Positions 48,995 through 57,214 of a DNA stretch of 64,000 nt are shown piece after piece. The stretch is taken from the NCBI RefSeq assembly GCF_900103585.1, contig NZ_FNHV01000004.1:248001-312000 (forward strand), in the 5' to 3' direction. The translations under genes and the position numbers were made by a program. The first letter of the stretch is position 1. The number at the start of each line of letters is the position of its first letter. This DNA is from Streptomyces sp. cf386. GTDB taxonomy: Bacteria; Actinomycetota; Actinomycetes; Streptomycetales; Streptomycetaceae. The notes beneath the pieces are model-generated. The model made no database searches and was not told the DNA's origin. It saw only the letters and a program-made list of their open reading frames with translations.

Positions 48995-50032
48995 TCAGAT
49001 GAGCGTAAGTTGGGTCGGTTCGGTCATCGCGGGCTCGGCGGGCTCGGGCTCGTGGATCCGTCGGGGCATCCCCGCGCGCGTGGGGCCGATGCCGTACTCC
49101 TGCGCCAGGTCGTGCACCTGACGGGTGATCCGGCGCTGGTACCACTTCGGCGCATAGGCGCCGTCCGCGTACAGCCGCTCGTAACGGCGCACCAGATGCG
49201 GGTGCCGACTGCCGAGCCAGGCCATGAACCACTCGCGGGCCCCGGGCCGCAGATGCAGCACCAGCGGGGTGACGGAGGTGGCCCCGGAGGCGGCGATCGC
49301 CCGCACGGTGGCCCGCAGTTGGGCCGGGTGGTCGCTCAGGAACGGAATCACCGGCGCCATCAGCACACCGCACCCGAGTCCGTGCTCGGTGAGCGTGCGT
49401 ACGACGTCCAGGCGCCGCTCGGGGGCGGGCGTGCCGGGCTCCACGGTGCGCCACAGCTCGGGGTCGACGAAGCCGACCGAGACGGAGACGCCGACGTCCG
49501 TCACCTCGGCGGACTGCTTCAGCAGGTCCAGGTCGCGCAGGATCAGCGTGCCCTTGGTCAGGATCGAGTAGGGGTTGGCGTGGTCGCGCAGGGCGGCGAG
49601 GATGCCCGGCATCAGGCGGTAGCGGCCCTCCGCGCGCTGGTAGCAGTCGACGTTCGTGCCCATCGCTATGTGCTCGCCCAGCCAACGGCGCGAGGTCAGC
49701 TGGCGGCGCAGCAGCTCCGGCGCGTTCACCTTGACCACGATCTGGGAGTCGAAGCCGAGACCGGTGTCCAGGTCCAGATAGCTGTGGGTCTTGCGCGCGA
49801 AGCAGTACACGCACGCGTGCGAGCACCCGCGATAGGGGTTGACCGTCCACTCGAAGGGCATGCGCGAGGCGCCCGGCACCCGGTTGATGATCGAGCGGGC
49901 CCGGATCTCGTGGAACGTGATCCCGGCGAACTCGGGTGTGTCGAAGGTGCGGGTCACTACGGCGTCCGCGCCGAACAGCGCGGCGTCGGCCCTGCTGTGG
50001 TCGGACTCCAGGGTGAGGTTGTCCCAGCGCAT
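48995..50032 (-). CDS. Radical SAM protein (Rv2578c type)
   Basis: Iron-sulfur enzyme of 345 residues using S-adenosylmethionine. The cluster motif YRGCSHACVYCFARKTHSYL (CxxxCxxC) is near residue 70, followed by the SAM-domain strands (GTNVDCYQRAEG, YSILTKGTLILRD). ATG 50032 has GAGGAGG 5 bases upstream. A LexA-type box lies 33 bases upstream of the start (50065-50076), suggesting induction by DNA damage; I recall that its M. tuberculosis relative Rv2578c is also in the SOS set, not checked here. Relatives resemble spore photoproduct lyase-like proteins and a DNA repair or tolerance role is possible but unproven. Confidence 0.93.
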   Translation of the reverse strand: MRWDNLTLESDHSRADAALFGADAVVTRTFDTPEFAGITFHEIRARSIINRVPGASRMPFEWTVNPYRGCSHACVYCFARKTHSYLDLDTGLGFDSQIVVKVNAPELLRRQLTSRRWLGEHIAMGTNVDCYQRAEGRYRLMPGILAALRDHANPYSILTKGTLILRDLDLLKQSAEVTDVGVSVSVGFVDPELWRTVEPGTPAPERRLDVVRTLTEHGLGCGVLMAPVIPFLSDHPAQLRATVRAIAASGATSVTPLVLHLRPGAREWFMAWLGSRHPHLVRRYERLYADGAYAPKWYQRRITRQVHDLAQEYGIGPTRAGMPRRIHEPEPAEPAMTEPTQLTLI

Positions 50033-50064
50033 GACGCCTCCTCGGTAGCACTGCGCCAAGAATA

Positions 50065-50076
50065 GAACACATGTTC
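50065..50076. promoter_or_regulatory. LexA (SOS) box
   Basis: GAACACATGTTC is a perfect palindrome at 50065-50076. With its flanks (A before, C after) it matches 13 of the 14 positions of the Gram-positive/actinobacterial SOS consensus CGAACRNRYGTTYC. It is 33 bases before the radical SAM gene and 80 before the divergent VOC gene. Confidence 0.75.
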
Positions 50077-50156
50077 CCTTGATCGTGCGTGGAGAGGGTG
50101 AAACTTTCCGGCAGGGGTCTGTTGGCGGACCCGCCATTCGACTGGGAGGTCCCGAC

Positions 50157-50552
50157 GTGGCCAGTAAGTTCACCGAGCTCGCGATCGACTGTGCCGATCC
50201 CCGCGGTCTCGCCCGGTTCTGGTGCTCGGTCCTCGACTACGAGGTGCGGGACGAAGACGAAGGCGAAGGAATCGTCACCATTGGCTCCCCGGCGGTGCCC
50301 GAAGGCAGGAACCGCCCCGGCCCGGTGCCGCCGACGTTGACCTTCGCGCGCGTGCCCGAGGGCAAGACGGTCAAGAACAGGCTCCACCTCGACGTCAACC
50401 CGACCGACAGGGACCAGGGCGAAGAGGTCCGTCGCCTCCTCGGCCTGGGTGCCCGACACGCCGACGTCGGCCAAACGGGCGAGGAGAGCTGGGTCACGCT
50501 CGCCGACCCGGAAGGCAACGAGTTCTGCGTCCTCGCGAGCCGCCACCCCTGA
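50157..50552 (+). CDS. VOC-family (glyoxalase-like) protein
   Basis: A 131-residue relative of the protein at 17698-18069, sharing KTVKNRLHLDVNPTDR and LADPEGNEFCVLAS. It begins at GTG 50157 behind GGGAGG, with KFTELAIDCADPRGLARFW as the first strand and helix. It may bind a metal and a small ligand. It is divergent from the radical SAM gene and shares the LexA-box region, so damage induction is possible, though the box is further from this start. Confidence 0.88.
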   Translation: MASKFTELAIDCADPRGLARFWCSVLDYEVRDEDEGEGIVTIGSPAVPEGRNRPGPVPPTLTFARVPEGKTVKNRLHLDVNPTDRDQGEEVRRLLGLGARHADVGQTGEESWVTLADPEGNEFCVLASRHP

Positions 50553-50678
50553 GCCGGCTTCGATTCCGATCACTGTGCGATCGCTTCGGGCACTGATCGG
50601 GACCCCGATTTGGGCGGTGCGGGAGCGGGGTGGTTGGCTTGCTCCAACCCCCGAGAAATCAGGTCCTGGAGGAAGTCA

Positions 50679-51122
50679 ATGGCGCAGGTCGAGGCCACTA
50701 CGGAGCGGGTCGTCGCGGCGGACGCGGAGAAGGTGTTCGACGCCCTCGCCGACTACAGCGGCACCCGGCAGAAGCTCCTGCCCGAGCACTTCAGCGAATA
50801 CGAGGTGCGCGAGGGCGGCGACGGCGAGGGCACCCTCGTCCACTGGAGGCTCCAGGCGACCAGCAAGCGGGTCCGCGACTGCCTCCTGGAGGTCAGCGAG
50901 CCCACCGACGGTGAGCTCGTCGAGAAGGACCGCAACTCCTCCATGGTCACCACCTGGCGGGTCACCCCGGCCGGCGAGGGCAAGTCCCGCGTCGTCGTCA
51001 CCACCACCTGGCAGGGCGCCGGCGGCATCGGCGGCTTCTTCGAGAAGACGTTCGCGCCCAAGGGTCTCGGCCGGATCTACGACGCCGTGCTCACCAACCT
51101 CGCCACCGAGGTCGAGAAGTAG
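50679..51122 (+). CDS. SRPBCC-family protein
   Basis: A 147-residue START/Bet v1-like fold with a hydrophobic ligand cavity. It starts at ATG 50679 behind GGAGGAAG. The N-terminal strand VEATTERVVAADAEKVFDAL and central sheet (EGTLVHWRLQATSKRVRD) are typical. The long C-terminal helix contains FFEKTFAPKGLGRIYDAVLTN. It probably binds a lipid or polyketide-like small molecule; relatives include Streptomyces cyclase/dehydrase-like proteins. Nothing in the neighbourhood fixes the ligand. Confidence 0.88.
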   Translation: MAQVEATTERVVAADAEKVFDALADYSGTRQKLLPEHFSEYEVREGGDGEGTLVHWRLQATSKRVRDCLLEVSEPTDGELVEKDRNSSMVTTWRVTPAGEGKSRVVVTTTWQGAGGIGGFFEKTFAPKGLGRIYDAVLTNLATEVEK

Positions 51123-51279
51123 TCGGGAGTCAAGTCCCCGGAGTCCGGAGGCCCTTGTCCTCCTCACCGGATCGAGTGGATCTCCGCCGTGTCCGGGACG
51201 GTGCCGTAACTCGCCGTGCTTGCTCGTAGTTGTCGCCTAATGCGGGAAATGTGAGCAGGTACGGCGAGGGGAGCGATAC

Positions 51280-53664
51280 GTGGGTGGCACGACTCTGGTG
51301 CAGGACGAGACGGTCACCGCACCTCCTCCACCTGCTCCGCCCCAGGGCACCGAGAGCCAACTGAGCCCACGCCGGGTGCGATTGGTCTTCTTCGGACTGA
51401 TGCTCGCGCTGCTGCTGGCCGCGCTGGAGCAGATGATCGTCGCCACCGCGCTGCCGAAGATCGTCGGCGAGCTGCACGGTCTGGACAGGATGTCCTGGGC
51501 GATCACCGCCTATCTCCTCACCGCCACCATCGGCCTGCCGATCTACGGCAAGCTCGGCGATCTCCTCGGCCGCAAGGGCGTCTTCCAGTTCGCGATCGTC
51601 GTCTTCGTCGTCGGCTCCGCGCTCGCCGGGCGGGCCGAGACCATGGACCAGCTGATCGCCTACCGCGCCATCCAGGGCGTCGGCGCGGGCGGGCTCATGA
51701 TCGGGGTCCAGGCGATCATCGCGGACATCGTGCCGTCCCGGGAGCGCGGTCGCTTCATGGGCCTGATCGGCGCCGCGTTCGGCCTCGCCTCGGTCGCCGG
51801 GCCCCTGCTGGGCGGCTACTTCACGGACCACCTCTCCTGGCGGTGGTGCTTCTACATCAACGTCCCCTTCGGTCTCGTCACCCTGGCCGTCGTCACCGTC
51901 GTACTGAAGCTGCCGAAGCCGAAGGCGCGGGCCCGGCTCGACATCCTCGGCTCCCTGCTGCTGGCCGCCGCCTCCACCTGCCTGGTCCTGCTGACCAGTT
52001 GGGGCGGCACCGAGTACCCGTGGGACTCCCACGTCATCCTCGGCCTCGGCGCGGGAGCGGGCGTCGCCACCGTCCTGTTCCTCGTCGTCGAGCACTTCGC
52101 CGTCGAACCCCTCATCCCCCTGCGACTGTTCAGGGACTCCGTCTTCAACGTCACCGGCCTGGTCGGCCTCGTGATCGGCGTCGCCCTGTTCGGCGCGGCC
52201 AGCTATCTGCCGACCTTCCTGCAGATGGTCGACGGGGCCACGGCCACCGAGTCGGGCCTGCTCATGCTGCCGATGATGGGCGGTATCGTCGGCGCCTCGA
52301 TCATCTCCGGCCAGCTCATCAGCCGCACCGGCCGCTACAAGCTCCACCCCGTGCTCGGCAGCGCCCTCGCGGTCGCCGGCATGTGGCTGCTGTCCCGCCT
52401 CGAAGCCGACACGCCCCGGCTGCACTACAGCATCTGGATGGCCGTCCTCGGCGCGGGCATCGGCATGGTGATGCCGGTCCTGATCCTCGCCGTGCAGAAC
52501 TCCGTGCGCCCCGCCGACCTCGGCACCGCCACCAGCGCCAACAACTACTTCCGGCAGATCGGCGGCAGCGTCGGCGCCGCGATCTTCGGCACCCTCTTCG
52601 CCGGCCGGCTCGCCGACGCCCTGGCCGTACACCTGCCCACGCGTGCGGGGGCCGAGCTGCCCGACCCCGAAGCCATCACCCCGCAGCTCGTCCACGCCAT
52701 GCCGCCGGACCTGCGCGACGGCTACATCCGGGCCTACGCCGAGGCCATGCCGCGCATCTTCCTCTACCTGGTGCCGGTGCTCGTCCTCGGCCTGTTGATC
52801 GCTCTTTTCCTCAAGGAGAAGCCCTTGATCTCCCATGACGTCCCGGGCCTGGAGACGCAGCCGGCGCCGGTGAACGCCCCGATCCCCGCGACCCGTTCGC
52901 CGCACACCGCAAGCGTTCCCGTGCGCGGTTCGGTGCAGCACCCCGACGGCACGTTCGTGCCACGCGCGGCGCTCACGCTCATCGATGTCGCCGGGCAGCA
53001 GATCGGGCGCGGCGCGAGCGGCGACGACGGGCGGTACGCGCTGGCGACGCCGGGCCCGGGGACGTATGTGCTGATCGCCGCGGCGGGCGGCCACCAACCT
53101 CAGGCCGTCTCCGTGACCGTCGGTGAGCGCCCCGTGGACCTGGACATCGTTCTCGGCGGTGCCGGACGTCTCGCCGGGCGGGTGCTCACCCCGGACGGCT
53201 CGCCCGTGGACGCCACGGTGACGCTCACGAACGTGCACGGTGAGGTCGTCGCCACCACCCGCAGCGGCCGTGAAGGCGGCTACGTCATCACCGAGCTGGT
53301 CGCCGGCGAGTACACGCTGGCCGCCAGCGCGCCCGCGTTCCGTCCGGCCGCCGTCCCCGCCACCGTGAAGGCGTCCCGCGAGACCCGCCAGGACATCGAA
53401 CTCGCCGGCGGCGCCCTCCTGCGCGGCACCGTGCGAGCGGGCGGCGGGCGGCCCGTCGAGGACGCGCGCGTGACGCTGCTCGACGCGGTCGGCAACGTCA
53501 TGGACACGCTCACCACCGGTCCTGACGGCACCTTCAGGTTCGTCGACCTCGCCACCGGCGAGTACACCGTCATCGCCACGGGTTACCCGCCGGTCGCCAC
53601 CGTGCTGCAGGTCGCCGGAGGAGGACGAACGGAACGCGACCTTCAGCTCGGGCACGAGGACTGA
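51280..53664 (+). CDS. DHA2-type MFS exporter fused to three Cna-B/carboxypeptidase-regulatory-like repeats
   Basis: A 794-residue protein from GTG 51280 (GAGGGGAG upstream). Residues about 30-510 are a fourteen-helix DHA2 drug:H+ antiporter ([18 protein letters not shown], the loop [14 protein letters not shown], and motif C-like [19 protein letters not shown]). From about residue 545 to the end there are three repeats of roughly 80 residues, each opening like [37 protein letters not shown] and [18 protein letters not shown] and containing [46 protein letters not shown]. These are prealbumin-like beta-sandwich domains normally found outside the cell. The fusion is unusual; the tail may sit on the far side of the membrane or bind partners. 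Confidence 0.92.
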   Translation: MGGTTLVQDETVTAPPPPAPPQGTESQLSPRRVRLVFFGLMLALLLAALEQMIVATALPKIVGELHGLDRMSWAITAYLLTATIGLPIYGKLGDLLGRKGVFQFAIVVFVVGSALAGRAETMDQLIAYRAIQGVGAGGLMIGVQAIIADIVPSRERGRFMGLIGAAFGLASVAGPLLGGYFTDHLSWRWCFYINVPFGLVTLAVVTVVLKLPKPKARARLDILGSLLLAAASTCLVLLTSWGGTEYPWDSHVILGLGAGAGVATVLFLVVEHFAVEPLIPLRLFRDSVFNVTGLVGLVIGVALFGAASYLPTFLQMVDGATATESGLLMLPMMGGIVGASIISGQLISRTGRYKLHPVLGSALAVAGMWLLSRLEADTPRLHYSIWMAVLGAGIGMVMPVLILAVQNSVRPADLGTATSANNYFRQIGGSVGAAIFGTLFAGRLADALAVHLPTRAGAELPDPEAITPQLVHAMPPDLRDGYIRAYAEAMPRIFLYLVPVLVLGLLIALFLKEKPLISHDVPGLETQPAPVNAPIPATRSPHTASVPVRGSVQHPDGTFVPRAALTLIDVAGQQIGRGASGDDGRYALATPGPGTYVLIAAAGGHQPQAVSVTVGERPVDLDIVLGGAGRLAGRVLTPDGSPVDATVTLTNVHGEVVATTRSGREGGYVITELVAGEYTLAASAPAFRPAAVPATVKASRETRQDIELAGGALLRGTVRAGGGRPVEDARVTLLDAVGNVMDTLTTGPDGTFRFVDLATGEYTVIATGYPPVATVLQVAGGGRTERDLQLGHED

Positions 53665-53840
53665 GACGAGGACCGGTGCACGCGGCTGTCCTGCGACGAC
53701 GTGTCCCGCTCGGCACCCTCACGCGCCCTCGCGCTCCCGGCTCACCAATTCCCGTATTGCCGCACATCACTTCCGCCCGGAGCCGTACGGTGGAGTAGGC
53801 GGCAGATCTTGCGGAGCCGTGGGGAGAGAGGGCCTGGGTC

Positions 53841-56276
53841 ATGGACCGTGGCACCGAGAGGGACGGCGCGGTGGCGGAACACGCCGCGGCCGGCCGCATC
53901 CCGCTGGCCGTGGTGGTGGTGGACCGCGGGGGCCTCGTCTCCCACTGGAGCTCCGGCGCACGCCGTCTGTTCGGCGCCGCCAAGGAGGAGGCGATCGGAC
54001 GCCCGGCCGTCGATCTGCTGCCCGTCTCCGGGGCGCTGCCCGAGGACGAGGACCTCTCGCCGTACGGGGCGTACTCGGCGTACGACGGACTTGGCCACGA
54101 CCTCGAATCGTCCCTCGACGGTCGGCTGTTCTACCCGGCCGCGGGCCGCGCCCGCCTCACCGTGCCCGAGAGGGACCGGGTCGACGTTCTGTGGTGGGCC
54201 TACCCGCTGGTGGGCCCCGGTCCTGAGCGGCTCCTCGTGCTCGGTGCCGACGTGGGCCGGCTCCAGCAGGACGACGACGGTGAGGACCCCGGCTTCGACC
54301 GCGTCGCCCCCGGATTCGCCCTGCACACCGACTTCCCCGGCGCCGAGGAACTCGCCCGCGGGCTCCCCGAGATCCTGCCCAGCATGAGCGTCCAGGAGAG
54401 CGCCCGCATCGTGGGCCAGATCCTCGAACTGGGCTATCCCGTCCTGGAGTTCAGCCAGAACGACCGGGTGCCCGTCACCCCCGACTGGGGTGTGCCCCGG
54501 CGCGCCGAGCGCAGGGCCCGCCGTGAGCGCGCCGCACGGGCCGCCGCTGAAGGCCTGCCGTTACCGAAGGAGTACGCCGACGAGGGCGAGGACCTCGAAC
54601 ACGTCGCCGTACGCGAACACCTGGAGTTCCTCAACGAGGTCAGCGGCCGCATCGGCACCTCCCTCGATCTGTCGCGGACCATCATCGAGGTCAGCAAGGC
54701 CGTCGTCCCGCGCTTCACCGATGTCGCCGGGACCTATCTGCGCGAACAGGTCGTCGCCGGTGAGGGGTTCCCCGACGGTGTGCCGGACACGACCACCATG
54801 TGGCACCGCGTCGCCGTCGAGCACACCGACGAACCCGGCCGCTGGGACGACGTCGTGCCGGTCGGCGAGGCCATGCCCTTCCCGGCGCACACGCCGTTCT
54901 TCCAGTGCATGACCAGCGGCGAGCCCGTCCTCGTGCCGCGCATCAGCGAGGAGATGGGCCACGCCATCGCCTCCCAGTTCGAGAAGCGCGACATCCGGCC
55001 GCTCATCACGGGCCGCTCCATGCTGGTCGTCCCGCTCAAGGCCCGCAATGTGGTCCTCGGCTTCATGATCCTGCTGCGCCACCCCGAGCGGCCCGTCTTC
55101 AACGACATGGACCGCGTCACCGGCGCCGAACTCGCCGCCCGAGCGGGCCTCGTGCTCGACAACGCGCGCATGTACACCTACCAGGAGTCGGTCGCCGAGA
55201 CCCTCCAGGACAGCATGCTGCCGCACATCCCGCCGCGCATGGCGGGCTGCGACATCGCCACCCGCTATCTGCCGGGTACGTTGCTGGGGCGGGTCGGCGG
55301 TGACTGGTTCGACTCCGTGAAACTGCCCGGCGCCCGCACCGCCCTCGTCGTCGGCGACGTCATGGGGCACGGCCTCAACTCGGCCGCCATGATGGGCCAG
55401 TTGCGTACGGCCGTGCAGACCATGGCCGCCCTCGACCTGCCGCCCGCCCAACTCCTGCGCAACCTCGACGACCTCGCCCAGCGCCTCGGCGACACCTACC
55501 TCGCGACCTGCCTGTACGCCGTCTACGACCCCATCGCGAGCGAGCTCCACCTCGCCAACGCCGGTCACATCCCGCCCGTCCTGGTCCGCGCCGACGACGG
55601 ACGCAGCGAGCTGCTCGACCTGCCCACGGGGGCGCCGATCGGGGTCGGCGGGGTGCCCTTCGAGGCGGTACGCGTGCGCGTGGAGCCCGGCGACCGGATC
55701 GTGATGTGCACCGACGGCCTGGTCGAGGTGCGCGGCGAGGACATCGGTGTCGGCCTCGCGACCCTCTGCGAGTCCGCCGCCCACCCGGCCGCGTCCATGG
55801 ACGACGCCTGCGACACCATCATCCGATCCCTCAACACACGCGGCGGCCGTAAGGACGACGTGGCCCTGCTGATGGCCCGTCTCAACGGCATCGAGCCGGA
55901 GGACGTCGTCGAATGGCGGCTCTCCCTCGACCCGGTGGAGGTGTCCCGGGCTCGCGCCGTCGTCCGTGAACAGCTCCACGACTGGGGCCTTTCCCGCCTC
56001 GCCCCCACCGCGGAGCTGCTGGTCAGCGAGCTTGTCACCAACGCCGTACGGCACTCCCACAGCCGCCCCGTCGAACTGCGCCTCATCCGCGGTGACACGC
56101 TGCTGTGCGAGGTGGACGACGACGATCACGAGCTGCCGACCCTGCTCAACGCCGGGCCGGACGACGAGTCCGGGCGTGGGCTGCGGGTGGTGAGCACGCT
56201 CGCGCGCGAGTGGGGCACCAGCCGTACGACCGCGGGGAAGACCGTCTGGTTCGAACTCACGCTCCCACGACGCTGA
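53841..56276 (+). CDS. PAS-GAF-PP2C(SpoIIE)-HATPase regulatory phosphatase with a TTA codon
   Basis: An 811-residue signalling protein. Domains in order: PAS-like (about 20-130), GAF (about 270-440), SpoIIE/RsbU-type PP2C phosphatase (about 460-690; GGDWFDSVKLPG, VVGDVMGHGL, CTDGLVEVR, RKDDVALLMAR hold the metal ligands), and an RsbW-like ATPase (about 700-811; ELLVSELVTNAVRHSHS, DESGRGLRVVSTLAREWG). It could both phosphorylate and dephosphorylate an anti-anti-sigma factor, so it probably tunes a stress sigma factor. A TTA leucine codon at 54561-54563 (residue 241) would tie its translation to the bldA tRNA and so to late growth. No anti-sigma genes are adjacent. Confidence 0.94.
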   Translation: MDRGTERDGAVAEHAAAGRIPLAVVVVDRGGLVSHWSSGARRLFGAAKEEAIGRPAVDLLPVSGALPEDEDLSPYGAYSAYDGLGHDLESSLDGRLFYPAAGRARLTVPERDRVDVLWWAYPLVGPGPERLLVLGADVGRLQQDDDGEDPGFDRVAPGFALHTDFPGAEELARGLPEILPSMSVQESARIVGQILELGYPVLEFSQNDRVPVTPDWGVPRRAERRARRERAARAAAEGLPLPKEYADEGEDLEHVAVREHLEFLNEVSGRIGTSLDLSRTIIEVSKAVVPRFTDVAGTYLREQVVAGEGFPDGVPDTTTMWHRVAVEHTDEPGRWDDVVPVGEAMPFPAHTPFFQCMTSGEPVLVPRISEEMGHAIASQFEKRDIRPLITGRSMLVVPLKARNVVLGFMILLRHPERPVFNDMDRVTGAELAARAGLVLDNARMYTYQESVAETLQDSMLPHIPPRMAGCDIATRYLPGTLLGRVGGDWFDSVKLPGARTALVVGDVMGHGLNSAAMMGQLRTAVQTMAALDLPPAQLLRNLDDLAQRLGDTYLATCLYAVYDPIASELHLANAGHIPPVLVRADDGRSELLDLPTGAPIGVGGVPFEAVRVRVEPGDRIVMCTDGLVEVRGEDIGVGLATLCESAAHPAASMDDACDTIIRSLNTRGGRKDDVALLMARLNGIEPEDVVEWRLSLDPVEVSRARAVVREQLHDWGLSRLAPTAELLVSELVTNAVRHSHSRPVELRLIRGDTLLCEVDDDDHELPTLLNAGPDDESGRGLRVVSTLAREWGTSRTTAGKTVWFELTLPRR

Positions 56277-56428
56277 TCGCTTGTGCCCATGGAGGACACG
56301 AGGGCGCACGAGTGTCGAATGGGGAGTGAAGGAATGCGCCACGCGCTTGTAGCCGTCACCGGCCCGCGATAAACCGTACTCGCCCGTCACTTCACGGCGG
56401 GTCGGCGTCGCACCCTGGGGAGTCGGTC

Positions 56429-57154
56429 ATGAGCGTGACGAGTCGGTACCGCGAGGCCTGGGAGGGCTTCTGGCGTGAAGCCTCCGACGAACAGGGGGCG
56501 GTGTTCTGGGACGCGGAGCCGGGCCTGACCGCCGGCCGCCATCTCGCCCTCTTCGAGGCGCACCTGACCGATCCGGGCCTGCCGATGGTGGACCTGGGCT
56601 GCGGCAACGGCACACAGACCCGCTTCCTCGCCGACCGCTTCACCCGCGTCGTCGGCGCCGACCTGTCCGCCGCCGCCCTCGACCACGCCCGGCGCGCCGA
56701 TCCCGCCGGGCAGGCGGCGTACCGGCTGATCGACGCCGTGGAGAAGACCGAGGCCCAGACGCTGCACGCCGAACTCGGCGACACCAACGTCTATATGCGG
56801 GGCGTGCTGCACCAGGCCGAGCCCGACGACCGGCAGCTGATGGTGGACGGGATCGCCACGCTGGTCGGCGAGCGCGGCCGGGCCTTCCTCGTCGAACTCT
56901 CCGAGTCCGCCAAGCCCGTCCTCATCGGCCTCGCACAGAGCCCGGCGGGCCCGCCGCCCAAGCTCGCGCCCATCTTCCGGCACGGCATCGCCCCCGGCGA
57001 GGTGGCGGACGCCGCGGTGCCCGAGTATCTGCGCGCGGCCGGGCTCACCGTCCTCGCGAGCGGTGAACTGCCGCTGATCACCACGGAGTACGGGCCGGAC
57101 GGTGCGCGGATCGAGCTGCCGTCGAAGTGGGTGGTGGCGGGCCGGACGGCCTGA
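56429..57154 (+). CDS. Class I SAM-dependent methyltransferase
   Basis: A 241-residue protein with the SAM-binding motif PMVDLGCGNGTQTRFLADRF near residue 55, and then GADLSAAALDHARRADP (acidic residue for the ribose). GGGAG lies 6 bases before ATG 56429. The N-terminal helix (YREAWEGFWREASDEQGAVFWDAE) is like other small Streptomyces methyltransferases of unknown target. The second half has no clear substrate-binding motif. It ends convergently with the surface protein gene across a strong hairpin. Confidence 0.88.
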   Translation: MSVTSRYREAWEGFWREASDEQGAVFWDAEPGLTAGRHLALFEAHLTDPGLPMVDLGCGNGTQTRFLADRFTRVVGADLSAAALDHARRADPAGQAAYRLIDAVEKTEAQTLHAELGDTNVYMRGVLHQAEPDDRQLMVDGIATLVGERGRAFLVELSESAKPVLIGLAQSPAGPPPKLAPIFRHGIAPGEVADAAVPEYLRAAGLTVLASGELPLITTEYGPDGARIELPSKWVVAGRTA

Positions 57155-57163
57155 CGGTGGCGA

Positions 57164-57193
57164 CCCTCCGGCGCGTCCGTGCGCGCCGGAGGG
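57164..57193. terminator. Bidirectional hairpin
   Basis: Arms CCCTCCGGCGCG and CGCGCCGGAGGG (12 bases each) around a 6-base loop lie between the stops of the methyltransferase (57154) and the large surface protein (57215). Confidence 0.8.
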
Positions 57194-57214
57194 CCAACTC
57201 ACCGTGCCCGTCGG

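Noticed and set aside
47760..50573. 937-codon minus-strand frame across the peptidase and radical SAM genes
   Set aside because: Another frame of the same strand reads both real proteins; this one has no domain features.
51130..53655. 841-codon minus-strand frame opposite the DHA2 fusion
   Set aside because: Repetitive Gly/Asp/Glu product typical of antisense in GC-rich DNA.
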